Source: Clostridium sp.
GTDB lineage: Bacteria; Bacillota; Clostridia; Clostridiales; Clostridiaceae
Assembly: GCA_031292145.1 (NCBI GenBank)
Contig: JARLHR010000214.1
Location: 1-46,368, forward strand
Direction of reading: 5' to 3'
DNA: 46,368 nucleotides
In this document: positions 8,127-17,891 of the stretch, piece after piece
How positions within the stretch are numbered: position 1 is the first letter of the stretch
Layout of the letters: each line of letters begins with the position of its first letter
Notes under the pieces: model-generated
What the model was told of the DNA's origin: nothing
Database searches by the model: none
What the model saw: the letters and a program-made list of their open reading frames with translations, nothing else
Position numbers and translations under genes: made by a program

Positions 8127-8250
8127 TTTGGACTTGTTATTTATTTTCATGTACCTAAAATAAATTTCATAAATATTTCTAAGTATTATAAACCTCATAC
8201 GATTTGAAAAAAGATTCTTAATCCTGTAAAATACCCTTGAGGTGTTATTT

Positions 8251-8655
8251 ATGAAAAAAACTATTAATGTTGTAGCTGCAATTATAAGAAATGAAAATGA
8301 AGAAATTTTATGTGCTTTACGCTCTCCTCTTATGAAATCACCAAATCTCTGGGAATTCCCAGGAGGTAAAATCGAAAATAATGAAACTCCCAAAGAAGCT
8401 ATTGAAAGAGAAATTTTTGAAGAGCTGGACTGTAAAGTACGATATATTAATATACATAATGAAAATAAACATGAATATGATGATTTTATTGTGAATTTGA
8501 TAACAACAAATTGCGAATTAGTAACTGGCTACCCTAAAGCTAATGAACATTCAGCTTTATTATGGCTAAAACCAGAAAGCCTACTTTCCTTGAAATGGGC
8601 TCCCGCAGATATTCCTGCCGTACTCGAAATAATAAAAAATCATGCTATGGTTTAG
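8251..8655 (+). CDS. mutT: NUDIX hydrolase, MutT-like (8-oxo-dGTP diphosphatase)
   Basis: This 134-residue protein has the NUDIX box beginning GGKIENNETPKEAIEREIFE and continuing ELDC, which keeps the metal-binding REIFEE core, and a typical N-terminus MKKTINVVAAII. The nearest characterised role is removal of oxidised dGTP (MutT) from the nucleotide pool. ATG 8251 was chosen because GAGGTG sits correctly before it; an upstream GTG at 8242 would overlap that RBS. Size matches MutT (about 130 residues). It stands alone on the plus strand, with a terminator hairpin that includes the end of the gene. Other NUDIX substrates cannot be excluded. Confidence 0.88.
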   Translation: MKKTINVVAAIIRNENEEILCALRSPLMKSPNLWEFPGGKIENNETPKEAIEREIFEELDCKVRYINIHNENKHEYDDFIVNLITTNCELVTGYPKANEHSALLWLKPESLLSLKWAPADIPAVLEIIKNHAMV

Positions 8656-8664
8656 CATGATTTT
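8636..8664 (+). terminator. Terminator overlapping mutT stop
   Basis: A perfect 12-bp stem AAAATCATGCTA / TAGCATGATTTT (8636-8647 and 8653-8664) with a 5-nt loop spans the stop codon. A- and T-rich flanks make it usable in both directions. Confidence 0.8.
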
Positions 8665-8704
8665 CACATTAAATCTTATAAATTGAAATTATTATAATCT
8701 ATTC

Positions 8705-9875
8705 TTATATCACAATACTCTTATTAGCTTTATTTATAATTTTAGCTGGTATTTCTTTTTCAAGCTTCCAAACAAAACTTATTGGTTTATTTCCAGTACT
8801 CTCAACATATTCGCATAAACCTAAATAAGTAAATGGAGCAGTTATTCCATCTTTTTCTTTATTTTCTCTAACAAATAAAGCCACTTTACTATTTAATGCT
8901 TTATGATTTATATATCTCTTCCCAGTGGTACTCTCTACAGAAGTTGTACTTTGACTTTGCCAATGAAATAAATTTTCGTTAATTGCATAATCTTCATAGA
9001 GTGTTGATGGAGAGAAATCTTTATCGCTTTTATTTAAGGTAATAAAGAATATATCTAAAGCTTTATCTTCAAAATATTTTACACCTTCCCTAAAAGCTGG
9101 CTTTTTATTTTCATTAAAATATCCAAGTGCTGCCATAACTTGATCTCTTGAATATTCACAATGTAAATCTAAAGGGCAAGGAAAACCAAGCTCTACCGTC
9201 TCATCAATAAAATCGATATTATTATAATTATAGGATAATATACTTATTGCTTCCTTAATCATATTTTCATTTTTTAATAAACTAACAATTCCTTCTCTTA
9301 TTGATTTAAAACCTTGCTTTTCTGGTGAATCGTTATAAAACGTGTAATACAACATATTTAACATAAGAATTTCTTCTTCATTTAAATCATTATTAAAAAT
9401 ATCATTATTGTTAAATATATTTAATATAAAATTTATAAGCCTTCTAGAATTAATATTGAATAAATTCTTTAATTTTTTTGTTATTTCTTTCTCTTGCTCT
9501 TCATAAAACTCTTCTTTTAAGCCTGATATCACAAGCATCCTGCTAAAGCTTCCATCACCTGATTTCCCATAGAAATCTACTAACGATAAGTGATAATAGT
9601 TTAAAAAGTTTTCTAGACTTAATTCCATATCAGTTTCTAATATGAAGTTCTTTAATTTAACTATTAAATTTGCTTTGTTATTAGCTGAGGATTTTATATT
9701 TCTTAAAATATATTCTTTTGATTGTTTTTCAAGTTGAATATAACAGCCTTTAGGCAAAGTTAAAAATCCATTTTCTATATAATCCTTAATTGGATGATTA
9801 GTTTTACCTATGAGTGCTCTAAACTTTTCCTCAAAGTTATAATTCTTATGGGCTTGGCCCACAAAATCTAATACT
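8705..9875 (-). pseudogene. DUF3427 helicase, 5'-truncated remnant
   Basis: About 390 codons encode the end of a DEAD/DEAH helicase (TVLDFVGQAHKNYNFEEKFR) followed by a full DUF3427-type C-terminus (YSRDQVMAALG, INENLFHWQSQSTTSVEST, FTYLGLCEYVESTGNKPISF). Intact relatives are around 950 residues, with a phospholipase D-like nuclease and both helicase lobes; those parts are absent here. The apparent start (TTG at 9958, MELLYCF...) is not a helicase N-terminus: that DNA reads in another frame as a fragment of a DUF2357 gene (9876-9971). The remnant marks a deletion or recombination endpoint at the edge of the island and probably has no function. Confidence 0.85.
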
Positions 9876-9971
9876 GTTAAATTCCTCAATGCTCTTATAA
9901 AAAGTGTTGTTTTTAAACTCTTCTTCATGGTTATAAGGAAACAATACAAAAGCTCCAAGAATGTAGTTATT
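9876..9971 (-). pseudogene. DUF2357 nuclease gene fragment
   Basis: On the minus strand this stretch reads YILGAFVLFPYNHEEEF then KNNTFYKSIEEFN. That lines up with the internal segment FGAYVMFPYNDEKKF...NHKFYRSIEKVN of the intact DUF2357 protein encoded at 15495-17891. Upstream the frame has several stops; downstream it joins directly to the helicase remnant at about 9875. It is a 32-codon scrap of a second, diverged copy of that nuclease gene. Confidence 0.75.
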
Positions 9972-10273
9972 TATAGCTTAAACAGGATTTTTTATTTTAT
10001 CTGTTTGTTAAAGCTACTTGTAATAATTATCTTTATTCCATATAGAATTACTTACCTTCCCATTAAATATAAAAGTTTTTATTAATAGAAGCCGACTGCA
10101 ACCTATCTAAATTTTACAGTTAGCTCCTATCTATCACAAATAACTTTGACTTCTCCTTATACTTAGTTTTTATACATTAAAATAATAATCCATATTTATT
10201 TTCTATCTCTAATAGAGATTTACTTTTTATGATTTTCAACTTCTAAATTAAATTTCTCTTTTTAAAAATTATA
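9972..10273. other. Gene-free stretch with one imperfect hairpin
   Basis: No coding sequence is recognised. At 10090-10125 the arms AGCCGACTG / CAGTTAGCT can pair imperfectly. On the minus strand this would follow the KAP NTPase gene by about 150 bp and may act as its terminator. The rest is AT-rich without further structure that I can support. Confidence 0.4.
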
Positions 10274-13200
10274 TTATGATTTTTTCGAATCATTTAATGT
10301 AAATATTCTTTCTGCATAAAACATTATCTCTGTTACTCTATATGCGTTTTTGGGTTCCATGCGAACTAATTCATCTATTTGAATTATTATTTGTTGAATT
10401 TTTTCAACTAATTTCTCATCAATACTATCAATACATTTATCATATTCCTCTACTATCTTCTCTAAACTTCTTTCAATACATTTCAAATCATCCCTTTTGT
10501 AAATAATATCAGTTGATTTGTACTTATTTATTGTTTCGCAGGCATCACTATAATTTGAAATCATATTAAAATTTAGTGAAATCTCTGCCTCATTATTATT
10601 TTTACGTATTAATTCCCTATAACTTCTTATATTATAAATTAAATTTTCTATCTTATAATATACATGTGAATAATCAACATCCTTATATTTTGATTTCAGG
10701 TTACTGTTCAAATGTTCAAGAATATCACATAAATCTAAATTACTAACTAATTTTATATCATCAATTAATTTTTCCTTTATACAAAGTTCTTTTATGAAAT
10801 CACTTGATTTATAGTAGGTGTCTTGTATAAGTTGAAGTCGTTCATTTAGTTTAATGTTTTTTCTAAAACAATGAATCCTAATTAGCCATCCTACATTAAT
10901 AGCTTGTTCTATTAATATCCCATAGAGGAATGTATCCTCATCTCTTAATTCAGTACTTACAATAAAATTTCTCAATATATTTTCGTTTAAATTATCTAGA
11001 AAAACATTAATATAACAATGCGTATAATCTGATACTTTATTTATATTACCTGAACGCAGAATGCCAACAAGTAAATCTTCAGAAATTTTTTCACTATTAT
11101 ACAATTCAGCCATACATTCTGCTAATTTTCTATGCCTTTTCAGATTTGTATCATTATTTCCTGTATTCAAGTCAATTATTCTTTTATAGTGGTTAATATA
11201 TTCAACATAATCTTTTTCAATCTCTATTTTTTCATTTCCATCAAATTGCTTTAAGATTTTTTCTGTTTCAGTATACAGCTCTAAGTTAGTCAAATCATGC
11301 CTTCCTTTTATTAATGCATATGTTATAAACATTATGTTATTACTGCATGAAAGCTTATCATGTTCTCTTTCGGAAGATGTTTTAATTATTTTATCTAGCA
11401 ATTTTTCGTAATACGTATACTTATGAATCTCAGAGTTATTTTTCATTTCTTGCATCCAGTTTAATAGGTCACCATTTACTTTAAGTTTGTCATAATCGTC
11501 CTTACAAAATATTTTTATATAGCTGATTTTATATATTATCTCTGCGAGATCCATCTTTTCTAACACTCTATAAAAGTCCGAATTATCCTGCTGTTGTTTA
11601 GCTTTATCTATTATATTTTTAATACCTATAAGCATATTGCCTATTTCATCAAGAAATTGTATAACACGTCTAGAATTTTCTATGTACTTTCCTTTTTCAA
11701 TAAATAAACGTTCAATGTTAACAAGTTTTGATTTTTTTTCTTCAATAGTTTCCTTATTTTTATCTGCATTATTATTTTCAAGGTACGATATTTCCTGTTT
11801 TAGTTCTTTTATATGTAAATCCATTTTATCGTTAAAATATTTATAATAATTTAATTTATTGTCAGTTAGATTTGATCTTATAGTTTCGATAGGACTCTTA
11901 TCTATATTATCTTCATTACTAGCTTCTTTTTTATTATTATCAATTTTAATAACAGCTTTTAATCTTCTCTTTAATCCTTCTATTAGGGTAATAAATCTAT
12001 TTTTATCTTTCTTCACAACATGAAACTTTCTATCTAATCTCTTTTCAAAGTGAACATCTATAATATCTTCATAATTAATTTTAGATAATTCAACTGTATT
12101 ACTTACAAATTTTTCAATGTAATTCCTATTAACAATTTTATCATCTTTAAAATTACCATAATCTAAAGCAATTAAAGTTATACATCCTTTAAAATCAACT
12201 ATTTCATTAATAAAAGAAAGTATTTCTAATTGATTCTTATCCTCTACTCTATCAAAATCATCTATAATAATAAAAAGCCTATTGCTAGACTTGTCAGACG
12301 TTAGCAAAGTATCTATATCATATTGTAGTAATGCTTTTGATTCTTTAAATGTTAATTCTTTGTTATTTAATGGTACAAGATTTCTTAAAGTTATCTTTGA
12401 ATTTATTAATATGAGATCTAAAGCTTCTTTACAATAATTTTCTACTGAATTCATTCTACTACTATAAACTCCACTTGCTATCATAATACTTTCAAGCTCT
12501 TTCTTAAAATTATTTAATAGTGATTCTTTTGTGTCATTAATCATAGGTTTAATATATATAATATGGTTATTTTCTTCCTTTAACTGTGTAGTTAAATTAT
12601 CAATTAACTGAGATTTTCCACTTCCCCATTCCCCATTAATCGCAATACAACAGCTTGTTTCACTTGCCATTGTTATTATATCTTTTAATTTTTTCAAATC
12701 ATTTTCTCTTGGTTCATATAACTTATTTAATTTTTTATCCTTCTTAAATTTCATTTTCTCTTTTAACCAACATTCAAAAAATGATAAAATAATTGAAAAT
12801 AACATAATATTAATTGTAATGCTAATATTACTTATACCACATAATATAAACACTCCATAAGTAACGCTTTTTAGAATATATGTGTAATTCACAAATTTAG
12901 CCAGTTTAAAATTCTTTATGTATAACAATATATCTATGATAAATGTAGTAACAACCACTAAATAGATTATTGATAAATATTTTTCAACAATGTACGTATT
13001 AATCGCTTTATAATATGGTATCGATAATTTTCCAAGTATCATGGATATTGCTAATACTATCAAATTGAATTTAATAGTTTTTGTTAGTTCATAATTATAT
13101 AATTTTTTACCTTTTTTAAAGCACATATAAATATTAATAATTATTACAATTGTTGCACATAAAATAAGCGGTATCAAAATTATATTTTGATTTTGTTGTG

Positions 13201-13297
13201 ATTTTGTATTAATAAACGATATTAAATCATTAGCACTATTCCTAATATTAGTGTCTTGTAATACAGTATTAAGATTCCAATTAAAATTAGTATTCAC
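10274..13297 (-). CDS. KAP family P-loop NTPase, membrane-anchored
   Basis: This 1007-residue protein has about four or five hydrophobic segments in residues 38-175, then a KAP-type NTPase domain. Walker A is GEWGSGKSQL near residue 222 and Walker B is LFIIIDDFDRVED near 344, where IDDFDR is the KAP hallmark. A long helical C-terminal region without recognised domains follows (charged coiled-coil around 500-560). In KAP proteins the membrane helices anchor or are inserted in the NTPase and place it at the inner face of the membrane. Translation starts at GTG behind AAGGGG. It is the last intact gene of the island in transcription order. A defence role is inferred from location only. Confidence 0.85.
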   Translation of the reverse strand: MNTNFNWNLNTVLQDTNIRNSANDLISFINTKSQQNQNIILIPLILCATIVIIINIYMCFKKGKKLYNYELTKTIKFNLIVLAISMILGKLSIPYYKAINTYIVEKYLSIIYLVVVTTFIIDILLYIKNFKLAKFVNYTYILKSVTYGVFILCGISNISITINIMLFSIILSFFECWLKEKMKFKKDKKLNKLYEPRENDLKKLKDIITMASETSCCIAINGEWGSGKSQLIDNLTTQLKEENNHIIYIKPMINDTKESLLNNFKKELESIMIASGVYSSRMNSVENYCKEALDLILINSKITLRNLVPLNNKELTFKESKALLQYDIDTLLTSDKSSNRLFIIIDDFDRVEDKNQLEILSFINEIVDFKGCITLIALDYGNFKDDKIVNRNYIEKFVSNTVELSKINYEDIIDVHFEKRLDRKFHVVKKDKNRFITLIEGLKRRLKAVIKIDNNKKEASNEDNIDKSPIETIRSNLTDNKLNYYKYFNDKMDLHIKELKQEISYLENNNADKNKETIEEKKSKLVNIERLFIEKGKYIENSRRVIQFLDEIGNMLIGIKNIIDKAKQQQDNSDFYRVLEKMDLAEIIYKISYIKIFCKDDYDKLKVNGDLLNWMQEMKNNSEIHKYTYYEKLLDKIIKTSSEREHDKLSCSNNIMFITYALIKGRHDLTNLELYTETEKILKQFDGNEKIEIEKDYVEYINHYKRIIDLNTGNNDTNLKRHRKLAECMAELYNSEKISEDLLVGILRSGNINKVSDYTHCYINVFLDNLNENILRNFIVSTELRDEDTFLYGILIEQAINVGWLIRIHCFRKNIKLNERLQLIQDTYYKSSDFIKELCIKEKLIDDIKLVSNLDLCDILEHLNSNLKSKYKDVDYSHVYYKIENLIYNIRSYRELIRKNNNEAEISLNFNMISNYSDACETINKYKSTDIIYKRDDLKCIERSLEKIVEEYDKCIDSIDEKLVEKIQQIIIQIDELVRMEPKNAYRVTEIMFYAERIFTLNDSKKS

Positions 13298-13477
13298 TTT
13301 CTTTCCCCTTTTTTATCTAAAGTAATTTTAACCTTCTACTTTATCTTCAAAACTTATTTATATTTCTGAAGTTTAATAGATAGTTTTATTTAACAATCTA
13401 TATGAAATTATATCATAATACCCCTTTATTCTCCATCATTTGTAATGTGGCTTTTGAAAATTTTGGCATAAAGAAAT

Positions 13478-13512
13478 AAATCTAACACAGAAAATATTTC
13501 TTGGTTAGATTT
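13478..13512 (-). other. Inverted repeat downstream of DNA glycosylase gene
   Basis: Nine-bp arms AAATCTAAC / GTTAGATTT (13478-13486 and 13504-13512) surround a 17-nt loop, about 60 bp after the stop of the 13572-14057 gene. The minus-strand tail ATTTCTTTATG is only moderately T-rich, so this is at best a weak terminator. Confidence 0.45.
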
Positions 13513-13571
13513 AGATGAACATTTCACTATATCTCCTTTTAAGCTCCATAAAGGGTATGAATCACTCTTTA

Positions 13572-14057
13572 TTACTCTTTTATACATTTCCAATAATCTA
13601 TAAGCTTATCTAATGTAAATTTAGCATTAGCAGGACTAGTTGAAGGTAACTTTATAATATCTCTTTTTATTATTGGGTATGTATATTTCATGTAGAGTTT
13701 AAAAGCTTTATCACCATTTGCATATATCTTTTCAATATTAACATTATTCAATACAACCGATAAATCTGCTGGTACTACATTCTTAATACTACTGTCACTT
13801 GATCCTGTGATCTCGCAGCTTTCTATTACGTCCCAAAGCGCAATTCCATTATTTAAAAGCATATCTTTCTTATGGATGATTGTATTAGCTTCAGTATAAT
13901 TAAAAATTCCTGCTATTACTTTCCAAAATCTATTTCTTGCATTGGCATAATAAAATTGAGCTTCTCTTGATTGCACTGATGGGAATGTACCAAGTATTAA
14001 TATCCTTGACTTTCCATCATAAATAGGTTCAGGTACCTGTTTTACTTGTGACATAGT
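13572..14057 (-). CDS. DNA-deoxyinosine (hypoxanthine-DNA) glycosylase
   Basis: This 161-residue protein is a family 6 (HDG) member of the uracil-DNA glycosylase superfamily, which removes hypoxanthine arising by adenine deamination. The motif 1 region is ILGTFPSVQSREAQFYYAN followed by ARNRFWKVI, whose asparagine is the family's proposed catalytic residue. The C-terminal motif is LPSTSPANA. Length is normal for the family. ATG 14057 (MSQVKQ) was chosen because GGAAGGA precedes it; the longer GTG start would begin inside that RBS. It follows the 14087-14668 gene by 29 bp in the same direction and probably shares its transcript. A base-excision enzyme inside a restriction island parallels the Vsr gene. 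Confidence 0.88.
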   Translation of the reverse strand, partial: TMSQVKQVPEPIYDGKSRILILGTFPSVQSREAQFYYANARNRFWKVIAGIFNYTEANTIIHKKDMLLNNGIALWDVIESCEITGSSDSSIKNVVPADLSVVLNNVNIEKIYANGDKAFKLYMKYTYPIIKRDIIKLPSTSPANAKFTLDKLIDYWKCIKE

Positions 14058-14086
14058 ATTCCTTCCTCTCACGCTTAAAGGAGTGA

Positions 14087-14668
14087 CTATTTATCTTTAA
14101 GCCATGTAAATCTATCAAATATTTTTTCCTTTATATTCTCTGCATTTATATCTATCAATTCTTCTGTATAGCAAACCGCCTTTTTTATACCCCAATAGGA
14201 ATTATCTGCTGCTGATTCTTTTCCTTTTTTAGGCGTCCATATTTCGTAACCATAAGTATCTATACACTTCATATACTCTAGATTCCTTACCGGCCAATAA
14301 AACCTCCAATGATTTGCTGGTGAACACCCCTTACTCCAACTTTCTATATTCTTATACTCGAATTTTGAAAGATATATTTTAGGTGTGTCTTCATAATTAA
14401 AATCTATATCTAACACATAGATAGGCCCATTACGCCACTCATTTTCAAGCCCTTCATCTTCTTTACTTTGAAAAATTAATATAAAATCGTTTATTAACCA
14501 ACCATCGAATTCATTATCAGATTTATATCTTAAAAACTTAGGAACCGATACAACATATTCATTTCCTTCATCTGCGATCGTCTTACAGTAATTCATCATT
14601 TTATTTATATTTTCATAGGTCTTATTTACAACCTTAAATGCGTTTCTTATATTTTCAGCTGAATTCAT
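14087..14668 (-). CDS. Hypothetical protein in McrBC-like operon
   Basis: This 193-residue soluble protein is rich in aromatic residues (for example ANHWRFYWPVRNLEYMKCID and TWLKDK at the end). I do not recognise the family. The start at 14668 follows GAGGAG by a suitable distance and overlaps the end of the preceding PD-(D/E)XK gene (stop at 14655) by 14 bp, which indicates translational coupling. Its position suggests a dedicated partner, immunity factor or specificity subunit of that nuclease, but no motif supports one of these over the others. Confidence 0.7.
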   Translation of the reverse strand: MNSAENIRNAFKVVNKTYENINKMMNYCKTIADEGNEYVVSVPKFLRYKSDNEFDGWLINDFILIFQSKEDEGLENEWRNGPIYVLDIDFNYEDTPKIYLSKFEYKNIESWSKGCSPANHWRFYWPVRNLEYMKCIDTYGYEIWTPKKGKESAADNSYWGIKKAVCYTEELIDINAENIKEKIFDRFTWLKDK

Positions 14669-15434
14669 AATATAACTCCTCATCTACCTCTTCTTTTATC
14701 TCAAATGACATGCTACTTTTTTTAGTCGCTACAAAATTATACCATTTATTTTCCACATAATCTGTAATTGTAAAGTCTTTAAAACTTTCAAACCCTTTTT
14801 TTATTAATAGATCTTTTAAATCACTTACTATAACCTTTTCATAAACATTCCCAGGGTTTAACTCCTCAAGACCATCAAAAATGCTTTGCCATGAAATATA
14901 AGCTAGCTCCACATCTTTTTCTATTATCTTTCTAGATTTAACATCCTTATAGACTTCCCTGCAAGATTCTCCATCTGCAATAAATATAAGTATTTTCTTT
15001 TTACCATTTCCTAATCTTGAAATAATTCTTGATTCTCGTGAGAGTTGATTTTCACTCTCGTAATCATCTTTAGAAAAGCTTGCCTCATCTGAATCTGAAA
15101 AATTATTATTAACATCTTCATCAGAGGAAAGACCACTAAGATACTTAACTTCTATACCAATTATAGTGTCAGTAAAATTTACTAATACATCTATTTCGCC
15201 TTCTTTATCATAAGGCCAAAATTCAATGAATTGACTCCACTCTTCTTCATCAATATTCTCAATAACATAAGATAAATATTTAGGATATATTCCTTGCATT
15301 AGAATTTTTTTTAAGCCATGATTAAATGACATATATCTTAAAGTACCAAAAACATTTCCTGTTAGATCATCTTCCAATCTATTGCTAAGATTTGACCCTA
15401 AACTACTTATCTTTCCTTTTATTTCAGCAATCAT
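14655..15434 (-). CDS. PD-(D/E)XK nuclease-like protein
   Basis: This 259-residue protein contains GEIDVLVNFTDTIIGIEVKY (about residues 78-97), which fits the D...ExK core of a PD-(D/E)XK nuclease, with a preceding acidic helix. A central insertion very rich in Ser, Asp and Glu (about 100-135) separates it from a Rossmann-like strand pattern (KKKILIFIADGES). ATG 15434 was chosen because AGAGGTG precedes it. The gene lies 60 bp after the DUF2357 gene and overlaps the next gene. It would be a second nuclease in an McrBC-like cluster. The family is not named with confidence; a nuclease-inhibitor or scaffold function remains possible if the site is inactive. Confidence 0.65.
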   Translation of the reverse strand: MIAEIKGKISSLGSNLSNRLEDDLTGNVFGTLRYMSFNHGLKKILMQGIYPKYLSYVIENIDEEEWSQFIEFWPYDKEGEIDVLVNFTDTIIGIEVKYLSGLSSDEDVNNNFSDSDEASFSKDDYESENQLSRESRIISRLGNGKKKILIFIADGESCREVYKDVKSRKIIEKDVELAYISWQSIFDGLEELNPGNVYEKVIVSDLKDLLIKKGFESFKDFTITDYVENKWYNFVATKKSSMSFEIKEEVDEELYYEFS

Positions 15435-15494
15435 TATTTCACCTCTTTCACATAGTTTATACAAAAGAATTGTTCAAAAGTATGCTCATTTATA

Positions 15495-17891
15495 TCAATT
15501 CTCAACTACATAAAAACAATCCTCTAAATTCCTTAGCTGTACTATCTTCCCATCAACCCTAATAGCCCTGCCATCAATAATTTCAACCACATGACTACCT
15601 ACAACATAGCTGTCATTAGTCTTTTTAATACTTAAGCCCTTTTCATCTGCTATCTTCCTAAGCTTCCTATATACTAAAACTTCTAAGTTACTTTTGTATT
15701 TTAGCTCGTGAAGGTTTTGTGCATTAAGCAACAAATATAAGGTTGTGTAAGTCACTATTTGTGTTCCGTATTGGATGTGTTCAATTTTAGGGGTTTCTTT
15801 TACCCATTCAAAATCGATTCTTAGATACTTTTCTTCTTCTGAACCTTTTTTGCACGGAATTTCTTTGCATTCACTTCTCTTATATCTTTTTATTTCTTTT
15901 ATTTTTCCATAATATCTTATTCCTGAGTCTTCACCAAAAGCTCTATGGGATTGATAGAAGGCTATGTATTCAATATTCATTCTTATATTACTTAAGGATT
16001 TTTCAGGAATGTGATAAAATTTGTTTTCGTTATAGCTATTTAAATGCATATTATCTTTTACATTGGCTACCATTACGTTTTCTAATTTAAATTTGCTGTA
16101 GTCATCATATTCATCCATGAGAATACGCTGACTTTTAGCTTCTAGTTTTGTTGAATTTATTATTTTTGTTAAATGCTCCGTTATTAATGATGTACTGCCT
16201 GGAAGCATTGGGAAGGCTCCAATATTTACTTTCTCTATGCTTCTGTAAAATTTATGATTAATAAATTTCTTTTCATCATTATATGGAAACATCACATATG
16301 CTCCAAAGGTTTTATATTTAAACTGCATTTCATGATTTAGTTCACCAACTATTGAATCTCTATATCTATGCATTACATTAATATCCTCTTCCATAGGGCC
16401 TGCTTGTCCATCAGAATCTACTGATACTCTATATTTTGCATCAAAGATATACATTCTCTCATCATTTTTATCAGATATATTTCTTATGCATAAAACCGTA
16501 TCTGGCCTTTGATTTGTAGTTGGAAGAGTGGAATAGGATTTATTGTACCATAATTCTAATTTGCTATTATTACTCTTATATATCATCTTTGCTTCATCAT
16601 TTTGAAGAAGAGAAAAATACAAGCCATTATCAGTAAATTTAGCTATATTATACTCACATACTTCATATCCAAGATCTTTTAAAATATTATGTAACTTTAA
16701 ATAACACCAAACTTCATACAATTTATATATCTTCTTTGGTGTGATCTTATATAAATCTTTTCCTATATCAAGACCTTTGTTTAACAAAATATATTTTTTA
16801 TAAATCTCTTTATATCCTGGTGCCATTTGAAATACTAAAGTCATTGATTTCTTTTCTTTTAAATCATCAATATCTTTAAAATATTCTTTTAAGTGATAAT
16901 TTAAAACATTAATTCTACTATTTATAAAATTAAGCCAAAAATTATTATTATCATAATTCTTAAGAATGCTCTTTTCTATATATTTAAGCCTTTTTATGAT
17001 ATGTAAAATCATGTATTTTACATATTGATTTTCAAATATATTAGTTGTAGTTCTCTTTTGAATTTCAATCACTTTGCTTGGAACATAAGTTTTGCTATCA
17101 ATAAGCAATCTTCCTTTTCTGCTTTCTTCAAGGCTGTTTGGATGTTTTCTTATATAATCTTTTGTTTTACTTGAAACCACTTTTGCTTTATGAGCATTTA
17201 CCAGCAAGTAATTATTTTCTACTTTATGTTTAAGATTATGCTCTATTCTCTTTAAAGCTTTTTCTATATCATCAAATATTGTCTTTAAGATATTAATATA
17301 TTCACTATTACTTTGATTATTTGTATCTACAAGCTTTGTATTAAGGTAAGTTTTACCTATAAATTCAAAAGCCAATCCACAAATTTCATCATTAACTTCC
17401 TTTATAAGTTCCTTATAATCTTTCATATAATCCATCTTGGATGGAAAAACTTCTATGGTGAAACTTAATATTCTTTTTCCTTTTCTAAAAATATCAAAAG
17501 TTGAATATCCAATATCAGAAGCAAATTCAATTATTCCAATTTTAACATTTCCAACCTTAAGTAAATTATCATCCATGTTCATATCCATATGAGCAATAGA
17601 TAATTCAGATTCATTTTTGTTTTCAATAGCAATTTGATATTTTCCATCTTCAAAAAATGTTGGAATCATTAAATTACTGCTGTTATTAGCTAATTCCCCA
17701 AAAGAAGTTATGGTTTTTAATTGAACTTTATCTGAATAATCACCATTAATAAAAATATGACCTTCAGCATTCATATTATTATTTAATTTTATAGACTTTG
17801 AATTTACAACCTCACCTTGAATTGTTATTTCAAATTCATCACATTCTAATTTAAGAAGTACATTTTTATAACCAGAAGGAAGTAAAGCCAT
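15495..17891 (-). CDS. DUF2357 endonuclease, McrC-like subunit
   Basis: This 798-residue protein starts with a beta-rich DUF2357 region and has a PD-(D/E)XK core at about residues 465-495: RPDTVLCIRN then MYIFDAKYRVS, with D and DxK as metal-binding residues. In McrBC systems the AAA+ GTPase translocates and the McrC-type partner cleaves; DUF2357 proteins fill that place in many variant loci. The start at 17891 (MALLPS) follows AAGAGG by eight bases, better than the ATG six bases upstream. The gene overlaps the McrB-like gene by 26 bp, so the two proteins are translationally coupled and expected to form a complex. A fragment of a second such gene lies at 9876-9971. Confidence 0.82.
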   Translation of the reverse strand: MALLPSGYKNVLLKLECDEFEITIQGEVVNSKSIKLNNNMNAEGHIFINGDYSDKVQLKTITSFGELANNSSNLMIPTFFEDGKYQIAIENKNESELSIAHMDMNMDDNLLKVGNVKIGIIEFASDIGYSTFDIFRKGKRILSFTIEVFPSKMDYMKDYKELIKEVNDEICGLAFEFIGKTYLNTKLVDTNNQSNSEYINILKTIFDDIEKALKRIEHNLKHKVENNYLLVNAHKAKVVSSKTKDYIRKHPNSLEESRKGRLLIDSKTYVPSKVIEIQKRTTTNIFENQYVKYMILHIIKRLKYIEKSILKNYDNNNFWLNFINSRINVLNYHLKEYFKDIDDLKEKKSMTLVFQMAPGYKEIYKKYILLNKGLDIGKDLYKITPKKIYKLYEVWCYLKLHNILKDLGYEVCEYNIAKFTDNGLYFSLLQNDEAKMIYKSNNSKLELWYNKSYSTLPTTNQRPDTVLCIRNISDKNDERMYIFDAKYRVSVDSDGQAGPMEEDINVMHRYRDSIVGELNHEMQFKYKTFGAYVMFPYNDEKKFINHKFYRSIEKVNIGAFPMLPGSTSLITEHLTKIINSTKLEAKSQRILMDEYDDYSKFKLENVMVANVKDNMHLNSYNENKFYHIPEKSLSNIRMNIEYIAFYQSHRAFGEDSGIRYYGKIKEIKRYKRSECKEIPCKKGSEEEKYLRIDFEWVKETPKIEHIQYGTQIVTYTTLYLLLNAQNLHELKYKSNLEVLVYRKLRKIADEKGLSIKKTNDSYVVGSHVVEIIDGRAIRVDGKIVQLRNLEDCFYVVEN

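Noticed and set aside
8043-8393. 116-codon minus-strand frame opposite the mutT start
   Set aside because: Its first half is antisense to a well-supported NUDIX gene and its second half to the structured element; no protein family is evident.
8705-9958. Intact 417-residue gene starting at TTG 9958
   Set aside because: The first 26 codons are out-of-frame DUF2357 sequence and the helicase core is missing, so it is a remnant.
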